Shown here in pieces: positions 1 through 8,203 of a stretch of DNA of 64,000 nucleotides. Every line of letters begins with the position of its first letter. Positions within the stretch are counted from its first letter, which is position 1. The position numbers were made by a program, and so were the translations under genes. Under the pieces are notes generated by a model. It did not search any database. It had not been told where the DNA came from and worked only from the letters and a program-made list of their open reading frames with translations. Origin of the DNA: Pseudomonas sp. Au-Pse12 (GTDB taxonomy: Bacteria; Pseudomonadota; Gammaproteobacteria; Pseudomonadales; Pseudomonadaceae); the NCBI RefSeq assembly GCF_021341665.1, contig NZ_JAJTTH010000014.1, positions 1 to 64,000 of the forward strand, read 5' to 3'.

Positions 1-118
1 GACCGCAGCAACGGATATGTACCCCATCAAACTCGCCGTAAAGGCGAAACCGCCAGCCGCCACACCCGCAGCAACGGATATACCCCCCATCCCACTAACC
101 ACAACCCCAGACCTCCCC
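1..118. repeat. Intergenic direct-repeat units shared with 59.7 kb
   Basis: The first ~90 bases hold one partial and one fuller copy of a ~59-bp unit (ACTCGCCGTAA..GGCGAAACCGCCAG, then CACACCCGCAGCAACGGATAT). Near-identical units lie at 59693-59785 in the same orientation. The element starts outside the window. It carries no supportable gene and behaves as a dispersed intergenic repeat. Confidence 0.8.
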
Positions 119-119
119 C

Positions 120-824
120 TCAAACCACCTTGGGAATCTCCAACCCACGAATCACCGCCGGCCGCGCCACAAACTTGGCCAGCACCCGCTGCACATCCGG
201 GAAACTGTCGATACCCACCAACCCACCCGCCTCATAAAACCCGATCAGATTGCGAATCCACGGAAAGGTCGCAATATCGGCAATGGTGTAGCGCTCGCCC
301 ATGATCCACTCACGCCCCTGCAGGTGCTTGTCCAGCACCCCCAGCAAACGCTTGGCCTCGTTCACGTAACGCTCCAGCGGCCGCTTGTCCTCGTATTCCT
401 TGCCAGCGAATTTGTGGAAGAACCCCACCTGCCCGAACATCGGCCCGATGCCGCCCATCTGGAACATCAGCCACTGGATGGTTTCATAACGCGCCGCCGA
501 CTCCTGGGCCAGCAACTGCCCGCTCTTGTCCGCCAGGTAGATCAGGATCGCTCCCGATTCGAACAACGCCAGCGGCCGGTCGCCCGGGCCGTGGGGGTCG
601 AGAATCGCCGGGATCTTGTTGTTCGGGCTGACGCTGAGGAACTCAGGGGTCATCTGGTCCTGGGTCTCGAAGCTGACCCGGTGCGCTTCGTACGGCAGGC
701 CGATCTCTTCGAGCATGATCGAGACCTTGACCCCGTTGGGGGTCGGCAACGAGTACAGCTGAATCCACTCGGGGAATTGCGCAGGCCATTTCTGGGTAAC
801 GGCAAAGGCGGAAAGATCGCTCAT
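120..824 (-). CDS. Nu-class glutathione S-transferase-like disulfide oxidoreductase (YfcG/YghU type)
   Basis: A 234-aa cytosolic protein with an N-terminal thioredoxin-fold GST domain and a C-terminal helical domain. The TPNG segment at residues 28-31 is the Nu-class signature that replaces the usual Tyr/Ser/Cys. NNKIPAI (68-74) is the glutathione-binding cis-Pro loop and FESGAIL (88-94) the second glutathione-contact motif. Relatives in E. coli (YfcG, YghU) show disulfide-bond reductase activity with glutathione and little classic transferase activity, so an oxidative-stress or thiol role is the best inference. The gene stands alone, with a ~20-residue N-terminal extension relative to YfcG. 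Confidence 0.88.
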   Translation of the reverse strand: MSDLSAFAVTQKWPAQFPEWIQLYSLPTPNGVKVSIMLEEIGLPYEAHRVSFETQDQMTPEFLSVSPNNKIPAILDPHGPGDRPLALFESGAILIYLADKSGQLLAQESAARYETIQWLMFQMGGIGPMFGQVGFFHKFAGKEYEDKRPLERYVNEAKRLLGVLDKHLQGREWIMGERYTIADIATFPWIRNLIGFYEAGGLVGIDSFPDVQRVLAKFVARPAVIRGLEIPKVV

Positions 825-1050
825 GACAGGCTTCCAGTCTCAATCAAAGGGGGAGACGCCACAGAGGGGCAACAGCGGGGGATTATCCGCCGGGCTTTCT
901 TAAATCGGCAACATGCAGCGCTTAAGCTGCGGGCAATCGAACCAAATGCCGTTCAGGGACTCAGAAACCACGGCCGCGACAGGCCACGCTCGATGACAGG
1001 GAACACCGGTTTGTCAGCCGCGCCCCATTGCCCCGAAGAATCGCCACCCC

Positions 1051-1725
1051 ATGAAGCTGCTCCGCCGCCTTGCCCGCCCCTTCAAGCACCGCCGCTACCT
1101 GCCGCTGCCCGCCCTGTTGCTGGGCAGTGCCCTGTGCCTGTCGCTGGAGTCCAGCGTCAGCCGCGCGCAACCGGTGGACGGCACCCAGACCCTGGTGTTC
1201 CTGCGCCATGCGGAAAAGCCCGCCGGCGGCCTCGGCCAGCTCAACTGCCAGGGCCTGAACCGGGCCCTCGACCTGGCCACGTTGCTGCCGGAAAAATTCG
1301 GCAAGGCGCAGTACGTGTTCGCCGCCGACCCGACGCGCAATGTCGAGGAAGGCGAGCTGGACAACTCCTACAGCTACATCCGTCCGCTGATGACCATCAG
1401 CCCCAGCGCCATCAAGCTCGGCCTGCCGGTGAACATCGATTTTGCCGCCAACGACACCAGCGACCTGGCGGACGAGCTGCTGCATGACCGCTACCACAAC
1501 GCGATCATCTACACCGCCTGGTCCCACGGTTACCTGCCCGAGCTGATCAACAAGGTCGCCGAAGAGGCGGTGGGCCAGAAGCACCCGATCACCGAGGATT
1601 GGGCCTCCAGCGACTTCGACTCGCTGTACGTGCTGACCCTGACCTGGCGCAACGGCAAGGCCAGCCTGCACAGCCAGAGCTACAAGCAGGGCCTGGACGG
1701 CGGCGAGCAGGATTGCCCGAGCTGA
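1051..1725 (+). CDS. Histidine phosphatase superfamily protein, likely exported
   Basis: A 224-aa protein with a basic N-terminus, a hydrophobic segment at residues ~17-31 (signal peptide or anchor) and the phosphoglycerate-mutase-like motif LRHAEKP at 51-57, whose histidine is the phospho-acceptor in this family. A second family histidine is plausible in the WSHGYLPEL segment of the C-terminal half. Substrate unknown; relatives are annotated only as histidine phosphatase family proteins. The ribosome-binding site is weak (GAAGAA). It is the only gene on this strand before the REP-rich gap, so no operon partner helps. Confidence 0.75.
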   Translation: MKLLRRLARPFKHRRYLPLPALLLGSALCLSLESSVSRAQPVDGTQTLVFLRHAEKPAGGLGQLNCQGLNRALDLATLLPEKFGKAQYVFAADPTRNVEEGELDNSYSYIRPLMTISPSAIKLGLPVNIDFAANDTSDLADELLHDRYHNAIIYTAWSHGYLPELINKVAEEAVGQKHPITEDWASSDFDSLYVLTLTWRNGKASLHSQSYKQGLDGGEQDCPS

Positions 1726-1754
1726 TGGTTCCGGACTACAGGCGCCCTCCACCC

Positions 1755-1944
1755 CTGTAGCCGCTGCCGCAGGCTGCGAACGGCTCCGCAGGAGACGCCA
1801 CGATCTTTAGGTTGCTGCGAGGTCGACAGGAAATCGCCAAGCAAGGCCCTGCGGGCCTTTGCGCAGCCTCGCTGACGCTCGGCAGCGGCTACAGTCCAAT
1901 GCCGGACGAGATCGGTTCGCGGCGCACCGGCGCCAGCGGCTACA
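1755..1944. repeat. REP-type palindromic elements
   Basis: CTGTAGCCGCTGCCG at 1755 is matched in inverted orientation by CGGCAGCGGCTACAG ending at 1894, and a third partial copy (CAGCGGCTACA) sits at 1934-1944. Between them is a small hairpin, AAGGCCCTGCGGGCCTT (~1843-1859), which recurs at ~43945. This is the usual Pseudomonas intergenic REP make-up and fills most of the 250-bp gap. Confidence 0.8.
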
Positions 1945-1978
1945 ATTCGCGCTTATTGTCTTGTGCGGAATTCCCTTC

Positions 1979-3034
1979 ATGTCCAACCTCGCCCCTACCC
2001 AGCCCACCCGCGGCTGGGCGTTCTGGTGCAAACCCCTGCTGTTCCTGCTCGTGGCCGCCATCGGCCTGTACTACGTGAAGTGGTCGCCCTACTACCTCAA
2101 GGCCTTTGTCGCCGCGGACAGCCACAGCATCGGCGCGTCGATCCTCAACGATCAGCAAAGCTCGCCCTGGAGCGCGGCCCTGGCCTATTCCCAGGTGTAT
2201 TTCCTGGCGATCTGGAAAGCTGCGGTGCTGGCGGTGATCCTCGGCTCGTTGTTGCAGGTGCTGATTCCCCGGGACTGGCTGCTGCGCCTGTTCGGCCGCG
2301 CCGGTTTCGGCTCGACCCTGCGCGGCGGGCTGTTCGCCCTGCCGGGCATGATGTGTTCCTGCTGCGCCGCGCCGGTGGCCGCCGGGCTGCGGCGGCAGAA
2401 GGTTTCGGTGGGCGCGGCCCTGGCGTTCTGGATCGCCAACCCGGTGCTCAACCCGGCGACCCTGGTGTTCATGGGCTTTGTCCTGGGCTGGGGTTTCAGT
2501 GCCCTGCGCCTGGTGGCGGGCATCGTCCTGGTGCTCGGCGTGTCCCTGGTGGCGCAGCGGGTCGCCGGCCCCGAGCAACTGCCCGAAGCCGCGGTGGATG
2601 CGGTGGTGGAAGCCAGCACGGCGGACGACCAGCCGTTCCTCAGCCGCTGGGGCAAGACCCTGTGGCAACTGTTCTGGAGCACCATTCCGATCTACGTATT
2701 GGCGGTGCTGGCGCTGGGCGCGGCGCGGGTCTGGCTGTTCCCGCACATTGACGGCGCCATGGGCGACAGCCTGTGGTGGCTGGTGCCCCTGGCGATTGCC
2801 GGGACCTTGTTCGTGATCCCCACCGCAGCGGAGATTCCCATCGTCCAGACCATGATGACCCTGGGCCTGGGCACCGGGCCGGCGGTCGCCCTGCTGATGA
2901 CCCTGCCGAGCGTCAGCCTGCCGTCGCTGCTGATGCTGCGCAAAGACTTCGATGCCCGGGTGCTGGTAACCGTGGCCGTGCTGACCATGTTGGTGGGGAT
3001 TGTCTGCGGGTTGATGGGTGCGGCGTTACTCTAG
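1979..3034 (+). CDS. Permease of the ArsP_1/DUF318 (YraQ-like) family
   Basis: A 351-aa integral membrane protein with about eight to nine hydrophobic segments split by a hydrophilic loop near residues 195-220. The first cytoplasmic block holds PGMMCSCCAAP followed by NPVLNP, the conserved core of the YraQ/ArsP_1 family. Family members include organoarsenical exporters, but most are of unknown substrate; the CSCC cluster suggests metal, metalloid or thiol chemistry. The start was placed at the ATG at 1979, because an in-frame extension to 1859 runs through REP sequence. It appears to be a single-gene unit. Confidence 0.8.
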   Translation: MSNLAPTQPTRGWAFWCKPLLFLLVAAIGLYYVKWSPYYLKAFVAADSHSIGASILNDQQSSPWSAALAYSQVYFLAIWKAAVLAVILGSLLQVLIPRDWLLRLFGRAGFGSTLRGGLFALPGMMCSCCAAPVAAGLRRQKVSVGAALAFWIANPVLNPATLVFMGFVLGWGFSALRLVAGIVLVLGVSLVAQRVAGPEQLPEAAVDAVVEASTADDQPFLSRWGKTLWQLFWSTIPIYVLAVLALGAARVWLFPHIDGAMGDSLWWLVPLAIAGTLFVIPTAAEIPIVQTMMTLGLGTGPAVALLMTLPSVSLPSLLMLRKDFDARVLVTVAVLTMLVGIVCGLMGAALL

Positions 3035-3068
3035 AACACTGGCAGTCGAAGCTGATAAGTGACTCACA

Positions 3069-3098
3069 TTGACACCCTCTGAAGCATGCAACTACATT
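3069..3098 (+). promoter_or_regulatory. Sigma70-type promoter for hicAB
   Basis: TTGACA at 3069-3074 and TACATT at 3093-3098, separated by 18 bp, lie 24 bp before the hicA GTG start. HicB or the HicAB complex normally represses its own promoter, so an operator is expected to overlap it, but I see no clear palindrome. Confidence 0.6.
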
Positions 3099-3122
3099 TA
3101 GTCGCAAAAAAAAGAGGGTGCC

Positions 3123-3374
3123 GTGTCCAAGAACGATAAGCTTCTCGCCAAGTTACTTAACGAACGGGGGACCTTTTCCTGGCAGGAACTGGTCACTCTG
3201 CTAAAGCGCCTGGGTTACACGCCGTTGGAGGGCTCGGGCAGCCGGGTAAAATTCGACAATGGCGATCCCGGCGCAATGATCAACCTGCACAAACCGCACC
3301 CCGGTAATGAGCTGAAGGCCTATATACGCCGTCAAGTGATCGAACAACTGAAATCGGGAGGTCTCATACCGTGA
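3123..3374 (+). CDS. hicA: HicA-family toxin (mRNA interferase)
   Basis: An 83-aa protein of the double-stranded-RNA-binding-like HicA fold: an N-terminal helix, a GSGSRVKF strand, then INLHKPHPGNELK and a C-terminal helix RRQVIEQL. HicA toxins cleave mRNA and block translation until bound by HicB. Translation starts at GTG 3123, preceded by GAGGGTG. The last codon overlaps the start of hicB. The local GC content is lower than in neighbouring housekeeping genes, as is common for mobile toxin-antitoxin modules. Confidence 0.92.
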   Translation: MSKNDKLLAKLLNERGTFSWQELVTLLKRLGYTPLEGSGSRVKFDNGDPGAMINLHKPHPGNELKAYIRRQVIEQLKSGGLIP

Positions 3375-3712
3375 ACAACTTACTGCAGCACAAGGGCTAT
3401 TTCGGCTCTATCGAAGTCAGTACCGAGGACAATTGCCTCTTTGGCAAACTTCAGTTCATAAGGGCCCTGATTAGCTATGAAGGGCAGACCGTGGCTGAAC
3501 TCGAAGCGGCCTTCAAAGAGGCAGTAGACGACTATCTGGATACCTGTGAGCAATCGGGCACAGCACCCGAAATCCCTTGCAAAGGCTCGTTCAACGTTCG
3601 GGTAGGCCACGACCTTCATCTAGCGGCTGCCGTGGCCGCCACCCGGCAGAATGTATCGTTGAACGATCTGACCCGTCAGGCCCTGAACGAATACCTGCAA
3701 CATCACCACTGA
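3371..3712 (+). CDS. hicB: HicB-family antitoxin
   Basis: A 113-aa protein with the HicB partial RNase-H-like fold at the N-terminus (GYFGSIEVSTEDNCLFG, then GQTVAELEAAFKEAVDDYL) and a C-terminal ribbon-helix-helix-like DNA-binding tail (FNVRVGHDLHLAAAVAA). It should bind and neutralise HicA and autoregulate the pair. The GTG start at 3371 overlaps the hicA stop by 4 bp (GTGA), so translation is coupled. No phage or integrase gene is nearby. Confidence 0.92.
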   Translation: MNNLLQHKGYFGSIEVSTEDNCLFGKLQFIRALISYEGQTVAELEAAFKEAVDDYLDTCEQSGTAPEIPCKGSFNVRVGHDLHLAAAVAATRQNVSLNDLTRQALNEYLQHHH

Positions 3713-4002
3713 TCGGTATCTCGTGGAGGCTCTGGCGTTCGTTGAGTGCTGGCCTCCAATGGAAATTCCTGCACGCCCCCCCGCATCGTCTTGAAACAAA
3801 CAGGTCAGGGAATGCCATTCCCGAAACAAGAATTTTCGCTTTGTTTTGTAAGGCGCTTCCGAGAGTATCCCCAACGCCTTTAAGCGGCTTGCGCCCTTGG
3901 TTTTCGTCAGGCAGCCTCCCTGAGCCGCTGCACAATCAGCGACCCGGATGTGGAAGTCTGGAAGAGTCAAAGGTACATCGCCCTTAACGCGTAGGTACCC
4001 CT
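3713..4002. other. Gene-free gap with a perfect palindrome
   Basis: No credible gene in 290 bp. The palindrome GGGAATG-C-CATTCCC (3808-3822) could be an operator for the DUF6124-like gene downstream, but its role is unknown. Confidence 0.45.
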
Positions 4003-4344
4003 ATGAAAAAGCTCGTCCCCGATCCACCCCGCCCGCTACGCGACCCCGAACTGGATCGCGCCAACGCCAGCCTGCTCGCCGCACTGAAACCTACCCAGGC
4101 ACGCCCGTTCGGCCTGCGCGATGCCCAGGGCAATGCCCTGTTCAGCGTGCAACCGGGGGTCAACGCCGAAGAGGCCTTGAGGCACGTCGCCCTGCTGCTC
4201 AAGTGCGCCGAGGAGGTGTCCGATGAAATCACCGAGCGCGCCAGCGGCATCGAGCGTGGCCTGATCTGGTCCATGGTGCATTCCGTGGAAATGGCCCGGG
4301 CCGTGGTCGAGGCTTTGCTCGACCGTCCACGCCCTGCCCGCTGA
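4003..4344 (+). CDS. Small Pseudomonas-specific protein, DUF6124/DUF3077-like
   Basis: A 113-aa protein starting MKKLVPDPP. It has a short strand segment (ALFSVQPGVNAEEAL) followed by two amphipathic helices ending in VHSVEMARAVVEALL. This layout matches a family of small Pseudomonas proteins of unknown function that often occur in several copies per genome. No signal peptide, membrane segment or catalytic motif is visible. It stands alone and ends in a strong hairpin shared with the convergent selU. The function is unknown and the family name is from memory of the pattern. Confidence 0.7.
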   Translation: MKKLVPDPPRPLRDPELDRANASLLAALKPTQARPFGLRDAQGNALFSVQPGVNAEEALRHVALLLKCAEEVSDEITERASGIERGLIWSMVHSVEMARAVVEALLDRPRPAR

Positions 4345-4356
4345 CGCCCGCGAGCA

Positions 4357-4385
4357 CCGCGCGCTCAGGTGCTATGAGCGCGCGG
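4357..4385. terminator. Bidirectional terminator hairpin
   Basis: Perfect 11-bp arms CCGCGCGCTCA / TGAGCGCGCGG with a 7-nt loop lie between the convergent DUF6124-like gene and selU. The U-tract is weak (ATTGTT). Confidence 0.7.
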
Positions 4386-4396
4386 ATTGTTGAGCG

Positions 4397-5497
4397 CTAG
4401 CGCGAGGGCGACGGGCGCTGGCGCAGGTAATCGAGCACGGCGCCGTGGTCGCCGCTGAACTCGATCCGCGCGCCCTTGCTCTCGCGCTGGAAGGCATACA
4501 TCGGGTCGTAGTATTCGCCCAGCAAGCCTTCGATCCAGGCCCGGTGCAGCTCCACATCGCCGCTGCGGGCCTGTTCCGCCAGCGCGGCTTCCATCAGCAG
4601 GAACAGGCGCTGGTGACGCTCGCCACCCAGGCGTTTGTGGATCTTGTTCAGGCTCTCCAGCAGGCGCTCGGCAAACAGCGCAAAACCTTCTTCGCCATGC
4701 ACGGCCACGAACTCGGCGCTGAGGTTGACCACGTAATCGTCGAGGATGCGCTGCACCCGGCTGTCGAGGTGGTCTTCCAGCCAGACCATGGGCAAGCCCT
4801 GCATGCTCTGGTACAGCGGCAGCGGCAAGGCGCAGCTGCCGATCATGCGGTTTTCGTCTTCCAGGACAAAACCCCGCACGCCGCGCTCGCGCTTTTTCAG
4901 CAGGTCCACCGCCAGGCGGTTTTCGAAGTCGATGTTGCTCGGCTGCCCGGTGGCGCGCCGGCCAAAGCTGGAGCCGCGGTGGTTGGCGTGGCCTTCCAGG
5001 TCCAGGGCGTTGTCCAACTGGCCCAGCACTGCGGTCTTGCCGGTGCCGGTCATGCCCCCCAGCAGGACGAAATCACACTGCTGCAGGGCTTGCTCAGTGG
5101 TGTCCAGAAGGAAGGTACGCATGGCCTTGTAGCCGCCGCCGACCCGCGGGTAGTCGATGCCCGCCTCCTTGAGCCATTGCTGGACGATCTGCGAGCGCAG
5201 GCCGCCACGGAAGCAGTACAGCAGGCCGTCGGGGTGGGCCCGGGCGAAATCGGCCCAGGCCTGGATGCGCTGTTGCTTGATGTCCCCGGACACCAGTTGA
5301 TGGCCCAGGACAATCGCCGCCTGCTGGCCCTGCTGCTTGTAGCAGGTGCCGACCCGCTGGCGTTCCTGGTCGGTCATCAGCGGCAGGTTGAGCACCCCGG
5401 GAAAGGCGCCCTTGATGAATTCGATCGGCGCGCGGGTGTCCATCATCGGCCGGTCGTTGAGGAAAATCTCGCGGTAGTCGGTGCAGTCCAGAGGCAT
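4397..5497 (-). CDS. selU: tRNA 2-selenouridine synthase
   Basis: A 366-aa cytosolic enzyme (also named MnmH/YbbB) that replaces sulfur in 2-thiouridine at tRNA wobble position 34 with selenium from selenophosphate, via a geranylated intermediate. An N-terminal rhodanese domain carries the catalytic cysteine in LLYCFRGGLRS (Cys95). A P-loop GGMTGTGKT (147-155) starts the C-terminal ATPase-like domain. The length matches the family. The start ATG overlaps the selD stop by one base (TGATG on the minus strand), so the two are translated together and the selenophosphate donor is made by its neighbour. Confidence 0.96.
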   Translation of the reverse strand: MPLDCTDYREIFLNDRPMMDTRAPIEFIKGAFPGVLNLPLMTDQERQRVGTCYKQQGQQAAIVLGHQLVSGDIKQQRIQAWADFARAHPDGLLYCFRGGLRSQIVQQWLKEAGIDYPRVGGGYKAMRTFLLDTTEQALQQCDFVLLGGMTGTGKTAVLGQLDNALDLEGHANHRGSSFGRRATGQPSNIDFENRLAVDLLKKRERGVRGFVLEDENRMIGSCALPLPLYQSMQGLPMVWLEDHLDSRVQRILDDYVVNLSAEFVAVHGEEGFALFAERLLESLNKIHKRLGGERHQRLFLLMEAALAEQARSGDVELHRAWIEGLLGEYYDPMYAFQRESKGARIEFSGDHGAVLDYLRQRPSPSR

Positions 5498-6531
5498 CAG
5501 AACACCTCGACCGCGTGGCTCTGTCGCTCCACCAGTTCACCGATGGGCGCCAGTTCCAGGCCCAGCTCCGCCGCCAGGGCGAGGAACTCGGCATTGCCTT
5601 CAGGCGTCACCGCCACCAGCAGGCCGCCGCTGGTCTGTGGATCGCAGAGCACGCGTTTGTGCAGCTCCTGGACCCGGCCGATCTTCTCGGCGTAGCTGCT
5701 GTAGTTGCGCAAGGTGCCGCCGGGCACGCAGCCCTGGTCCAGGTAGTATTCGACGCCGGGCAGGCGTGGCACGCGGTCGTAGTGAATCTGTGCGGTGAGG
5801 CCGCTGCCATCGGCCATTTCCACCAGGTGCCCGAGCAGGCCGAAACCGGTGACGTCGGTCATCGCGGTCACCCCTTCGAGCTTGCCGAAACGGCTGCCGG
5901 GCTTGTTCAGGGTGCACATCCAGTCGCGGGCCAGGCCGATGTCGGCGTCGCGCAGCTTGCCCTTTTTCTCGGCGGTGGTGAGCACGCCGATCCCCAAGGG
6001 CTTGGTCAGGTACAGCAGGCAGCCGGCGGTCGCGGTGTCGTTGCGCTTCATGAAGCGCTTTTCCACCAGCCCGGTCACCGCCAGGCCGAAGATCGGCTCC
6101 GGCGCGTCGATGGAATGGCCGCCCGCCAGGGGAATGCCCGCCGCATCGCACACGGCGCGGCCGCCGCGGATCACTTCCCGGGCGATTTCCGGGGCCAGCA
6201 CATTCACCGGCCAACCGAGAATGGCAATGGCCATCAGCGGGTCGCCGCCCATGGCGTAGATATCGCTGATGGCGTTGGTGGCGGCGATGCGGCCGAAGTC
6301 GAAGGGGTCGTCGACGATGGGCATGAAAAAGTCGGTGGTGGAGACCACGCCACGCTCTTCGTCGATGGCGTAGACCGCCGCGTCATCGCGCGAAGCGTTG
6401 CCGACCCAGAGCTTGGGGTCGAGGTTCTGTGCCCCGCTGCCGGCCAGGATCACCTCCAGCACCTGGGGTGAAATCTTGCAGCCGCAGCCGGCTCCGTGGC
6501 TGTACTGGGTCAGGCGAATCGGCTCGCTCAT
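5497..6531 (-). CDS. selD: Selenide, water dikinase (selenophosphate synthetase)
   Basis: A 344-aa enzyme making selenophosphate from selenide and ATP. The N-terminus reads SHGAGCGCKIS with Cys16 and Lys19 at the positions of the E. coli catalytic Cys17 and Lys20; this copy uses cysteine, not selenocysteine. The glycine-rich ATP-binding segments (TDFFMP, AMGGDPLMA, GGHSID) are present. The start at 6531 (MSEPIRLTQ) was chosen because it aligns with the E. coli N-terminus; a longer frame to 6708 adds 59 unconserved residues. Paired with selU, which suggests tRNA selenation as its main local use. No selA, selB or selC is in the window. Confidence 0.97.
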   Translation of the reverse strand: MSEPIRLTQYSHGAGCGCKISPQVLEVILAGSGAQNLDPKLWVGNASRDDAAVYAIDEERGVVSTTDFFMPIVDDPFDFGRIAATNAISDIYAMGGDPLMAIAILGWPVNVLAPEIAREVIRGGRAVCDAAGIPLAGGHSIDAPEPIFGLAVTGLVEKRFMKRNDTATAGCLLYLTKPLGIGVLTTAEKKGKLRDADIGLARDWMCTLNKPGSRFGKLEGVTAMTDVTGFGLLGHLVEMADGSGLTAQIHYDRVPRLPGVEYYLDQGCVPGGTLRNYSSYAEKIGRVQELHKRVLCDPQTSGGLLVAVTPEGNAEFLALAAELGLELAPIGELVERQSHAVEVF

Positions 6532-6772
6532 GGGGCACCTCGTCAAGTCTGGCTGGGTGGGAGAGTCTAACAGCAAGCCTCCTGCTGTGTGACTGAGCAG
6601 CAGTACCCCCGGCAAATAGCTTTCGAAACCGCGACGCTTCTCGCCAAAAGGCAGATTGACATCGCGTCTTGAGCCACGACAATCAGTTGCTGTTTTCAGG
6701 CCTGACATGGATGCCCATCAAGCCTCGTCATAACGATTGATCAACGCGCGCTGCCGAACAAGGATTGCTGAT

Positions 6773-8071
6773 TTGAAAAGCCTACATAACTGCCTATCAA
6801 CGGATCGACGCTATCGCGACTCCCCTGATATTGCCATCGAGCGCACACAACACGCCGTGGGTCAGGGTGGTTTTCACTCCTGCACCATTCGCGTACATGG
6901 CGAGCGCGCTTTTGAGTATGTTTTCGACTGCGGTACCAAATCCAGGGGGCCTGGCGAGACTGACATCAACGAGTTTCTGCAACAGCACATCCACAAGTAC
7001 CAACCTGGCGACGGCATCATTGACGCTCTGTTCATTTCCCATCTAGACATCGACCACTATGAAGGAGCGCAGAAACTCTGCGCACTCAAGACCGTTTCAC
7101 GTATTTATTTGCCGTACTTCACCATCGACGACATTCTGCTGGTATTTGCCACCCACGAAATCAGCGCGGACAGTCGCACGGCCGACTATTTGAACAATCT
7201 GAAGGAAATCGCAAATGGACGCCGCTCGTTGTTTGGCGCTCCCGTTACCATGATCGGCGCAGACCTACCGTCTGAAGAAGGTACGACTGAGGCGCCAAGT
7301 GATAATCCGCAACGCCTGAGGGCGGTACACATTGACGCAAACGACCAGAAGCGACCCATTTCCGGCAATCTACCCAATGGTGCGAACATTGGTCTGAGCT
7401 GCAGGGAAATCGTACTGCCCTGGATCCTGCGCCCGTGGAGCTATAAACAAACAGCCGCTGCCTTGAAAACGATGAGCCAAGCCGTCGATAAAATAGCCAG
7501 CCTGAAAAATCTGAAAGATCGCACCACCGCAATCACCGCCGCAGATCTGAGTGCGGTCAAAGAAAATGCCGCCACCTTGAAGAAACAGTGCGCCGAAATT
7601 CTCTTCGCGCAAACCGGGCTGCGCGCCGAGTCGAACAACTCCAACTCACCGTCAATATGCCTGTACAGCGGCCCTCAAGCCCGACTGACGCCGAACCGTG
7701 ACTTCCGGTATGAGCGACGCGCAAGCCGCGACAAACGTCTGAGGAATAACCCCACCGGCTGGATAACCACTGGAGACTGCTTGATGAGCAAGCACTGGCG
7801 AGAGTTTCGCAAACACTTTGCCGATGTCTTGACCCATGTTGGCACCTATGTGGTGCCTCATCATGGCGCCGCCGGCAATCATAGCGTGGAGTTCGTCGAC
7901 GCCATTCCTGGCCGCTTGGCGATCATCTGTGCCCGCTACACCTCAAGTCATCACCCCTCCAAGGCCGTGATGGACTGCTTACATGAAGTCGATGACCTGT
8001 GGCTGGTGGCTCACGAATACGCCAAACCGATCAGGGAACGAATTCATTTCAGCTTCTTTGAAGCCTATTGA
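6773..8071 (+). CDS. Metallo-beta-lactamase-fold hydrolase, ComEC-like type, function unknown
   Basis: A 432-aa protein. The metal site motif SHLDIDHYEG is at residues 89-98 (His90, Asp92, Asp94, His95), a TGD segment near 340, VVPHHG near 360-365 and SSHHPS near 391-396. VPHHG and TGD are typical of the ComEC/Rec2-like branch of the MBL superfamily, which acts on nucleic acids or phosphodiesters. A ~150-residue charged insert with helical and probably coiled character separates the halves. There is no signal peptide or membrane segment. The TTG at 6773, with AAGGA 8 nt upstream, is the best start; a TTG at 6737 is possible. GC is clearly below that of neighbours, suggesting transfer. No partner gene is adjacent. 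Confidence 0.72.
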   Translation: MKSLHNCLSTDRRYRDSPDIAIERTQHAVGQGGFHSCTIRVHGERAFEYVFDCGTKSRGPGETDINEFLQQHIHKYQPGDGIIDALFISHLDIDHYEGAQKLCALKTVSRIYLPYFTIDDILLVFATHEISADSRTADYLNNLKEIANGRRSLFGAPVTMIGADLPSEEGTTEAPSDNPQRLRAVHIDANDQKRPISGNLPNGANIGLSCREIVLPWILRPWSYKQTAAALKTMSQAVDKIASLKNLKDRTTAITAADLSAVKENAATLKKQCAEILFAQTGLRAESNNSNSPSICLYSGPQARLTPNRDFRYERRASRDKRLRNNPTGWITTGDCLMSKHWREFRKHFADVLTHVGTYVVPHHGAAGNHSVEFVDAIPGRLAIICARYTSSHHPSKAVMDCLHEVDDLWLVAHEYAKPIRERIHFSFFEAY

Positions 8072-8203
8072 GACCCAAGGTATCGGGCCTGTTCGACAGC
8101 GGCAAAACACTGAGCAGGCTCAGACCTGCCCGATCTCAGAAGGCGGCACAAGGCGCGCGCCTGCGCATAATCACTCGTCCTGGGAATGAACCGAGGCTTT
8201 CGC

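Noticed and set aside
4445..5695. Long plus-strand open frame (416 codons) opposite selU
   Set aside because: It is antisense to clearly conserved selU/selD coding sequence and shows only the composition expected from the complement of high-GC codons.
6532..6708. N-terminal extension of SelD
   Set aside because: The 59 extra residues are not part of the family, and the start at 6531 aligns with the E. coli protein.
3123..8071. Genomic island or prophage spanning hicAB to the MBL gene
   Set aside because: selD-selU, a core pair, sits in between, and there is no integrase, att repeat or tRNA; the low-GC genes look like separate insertions.
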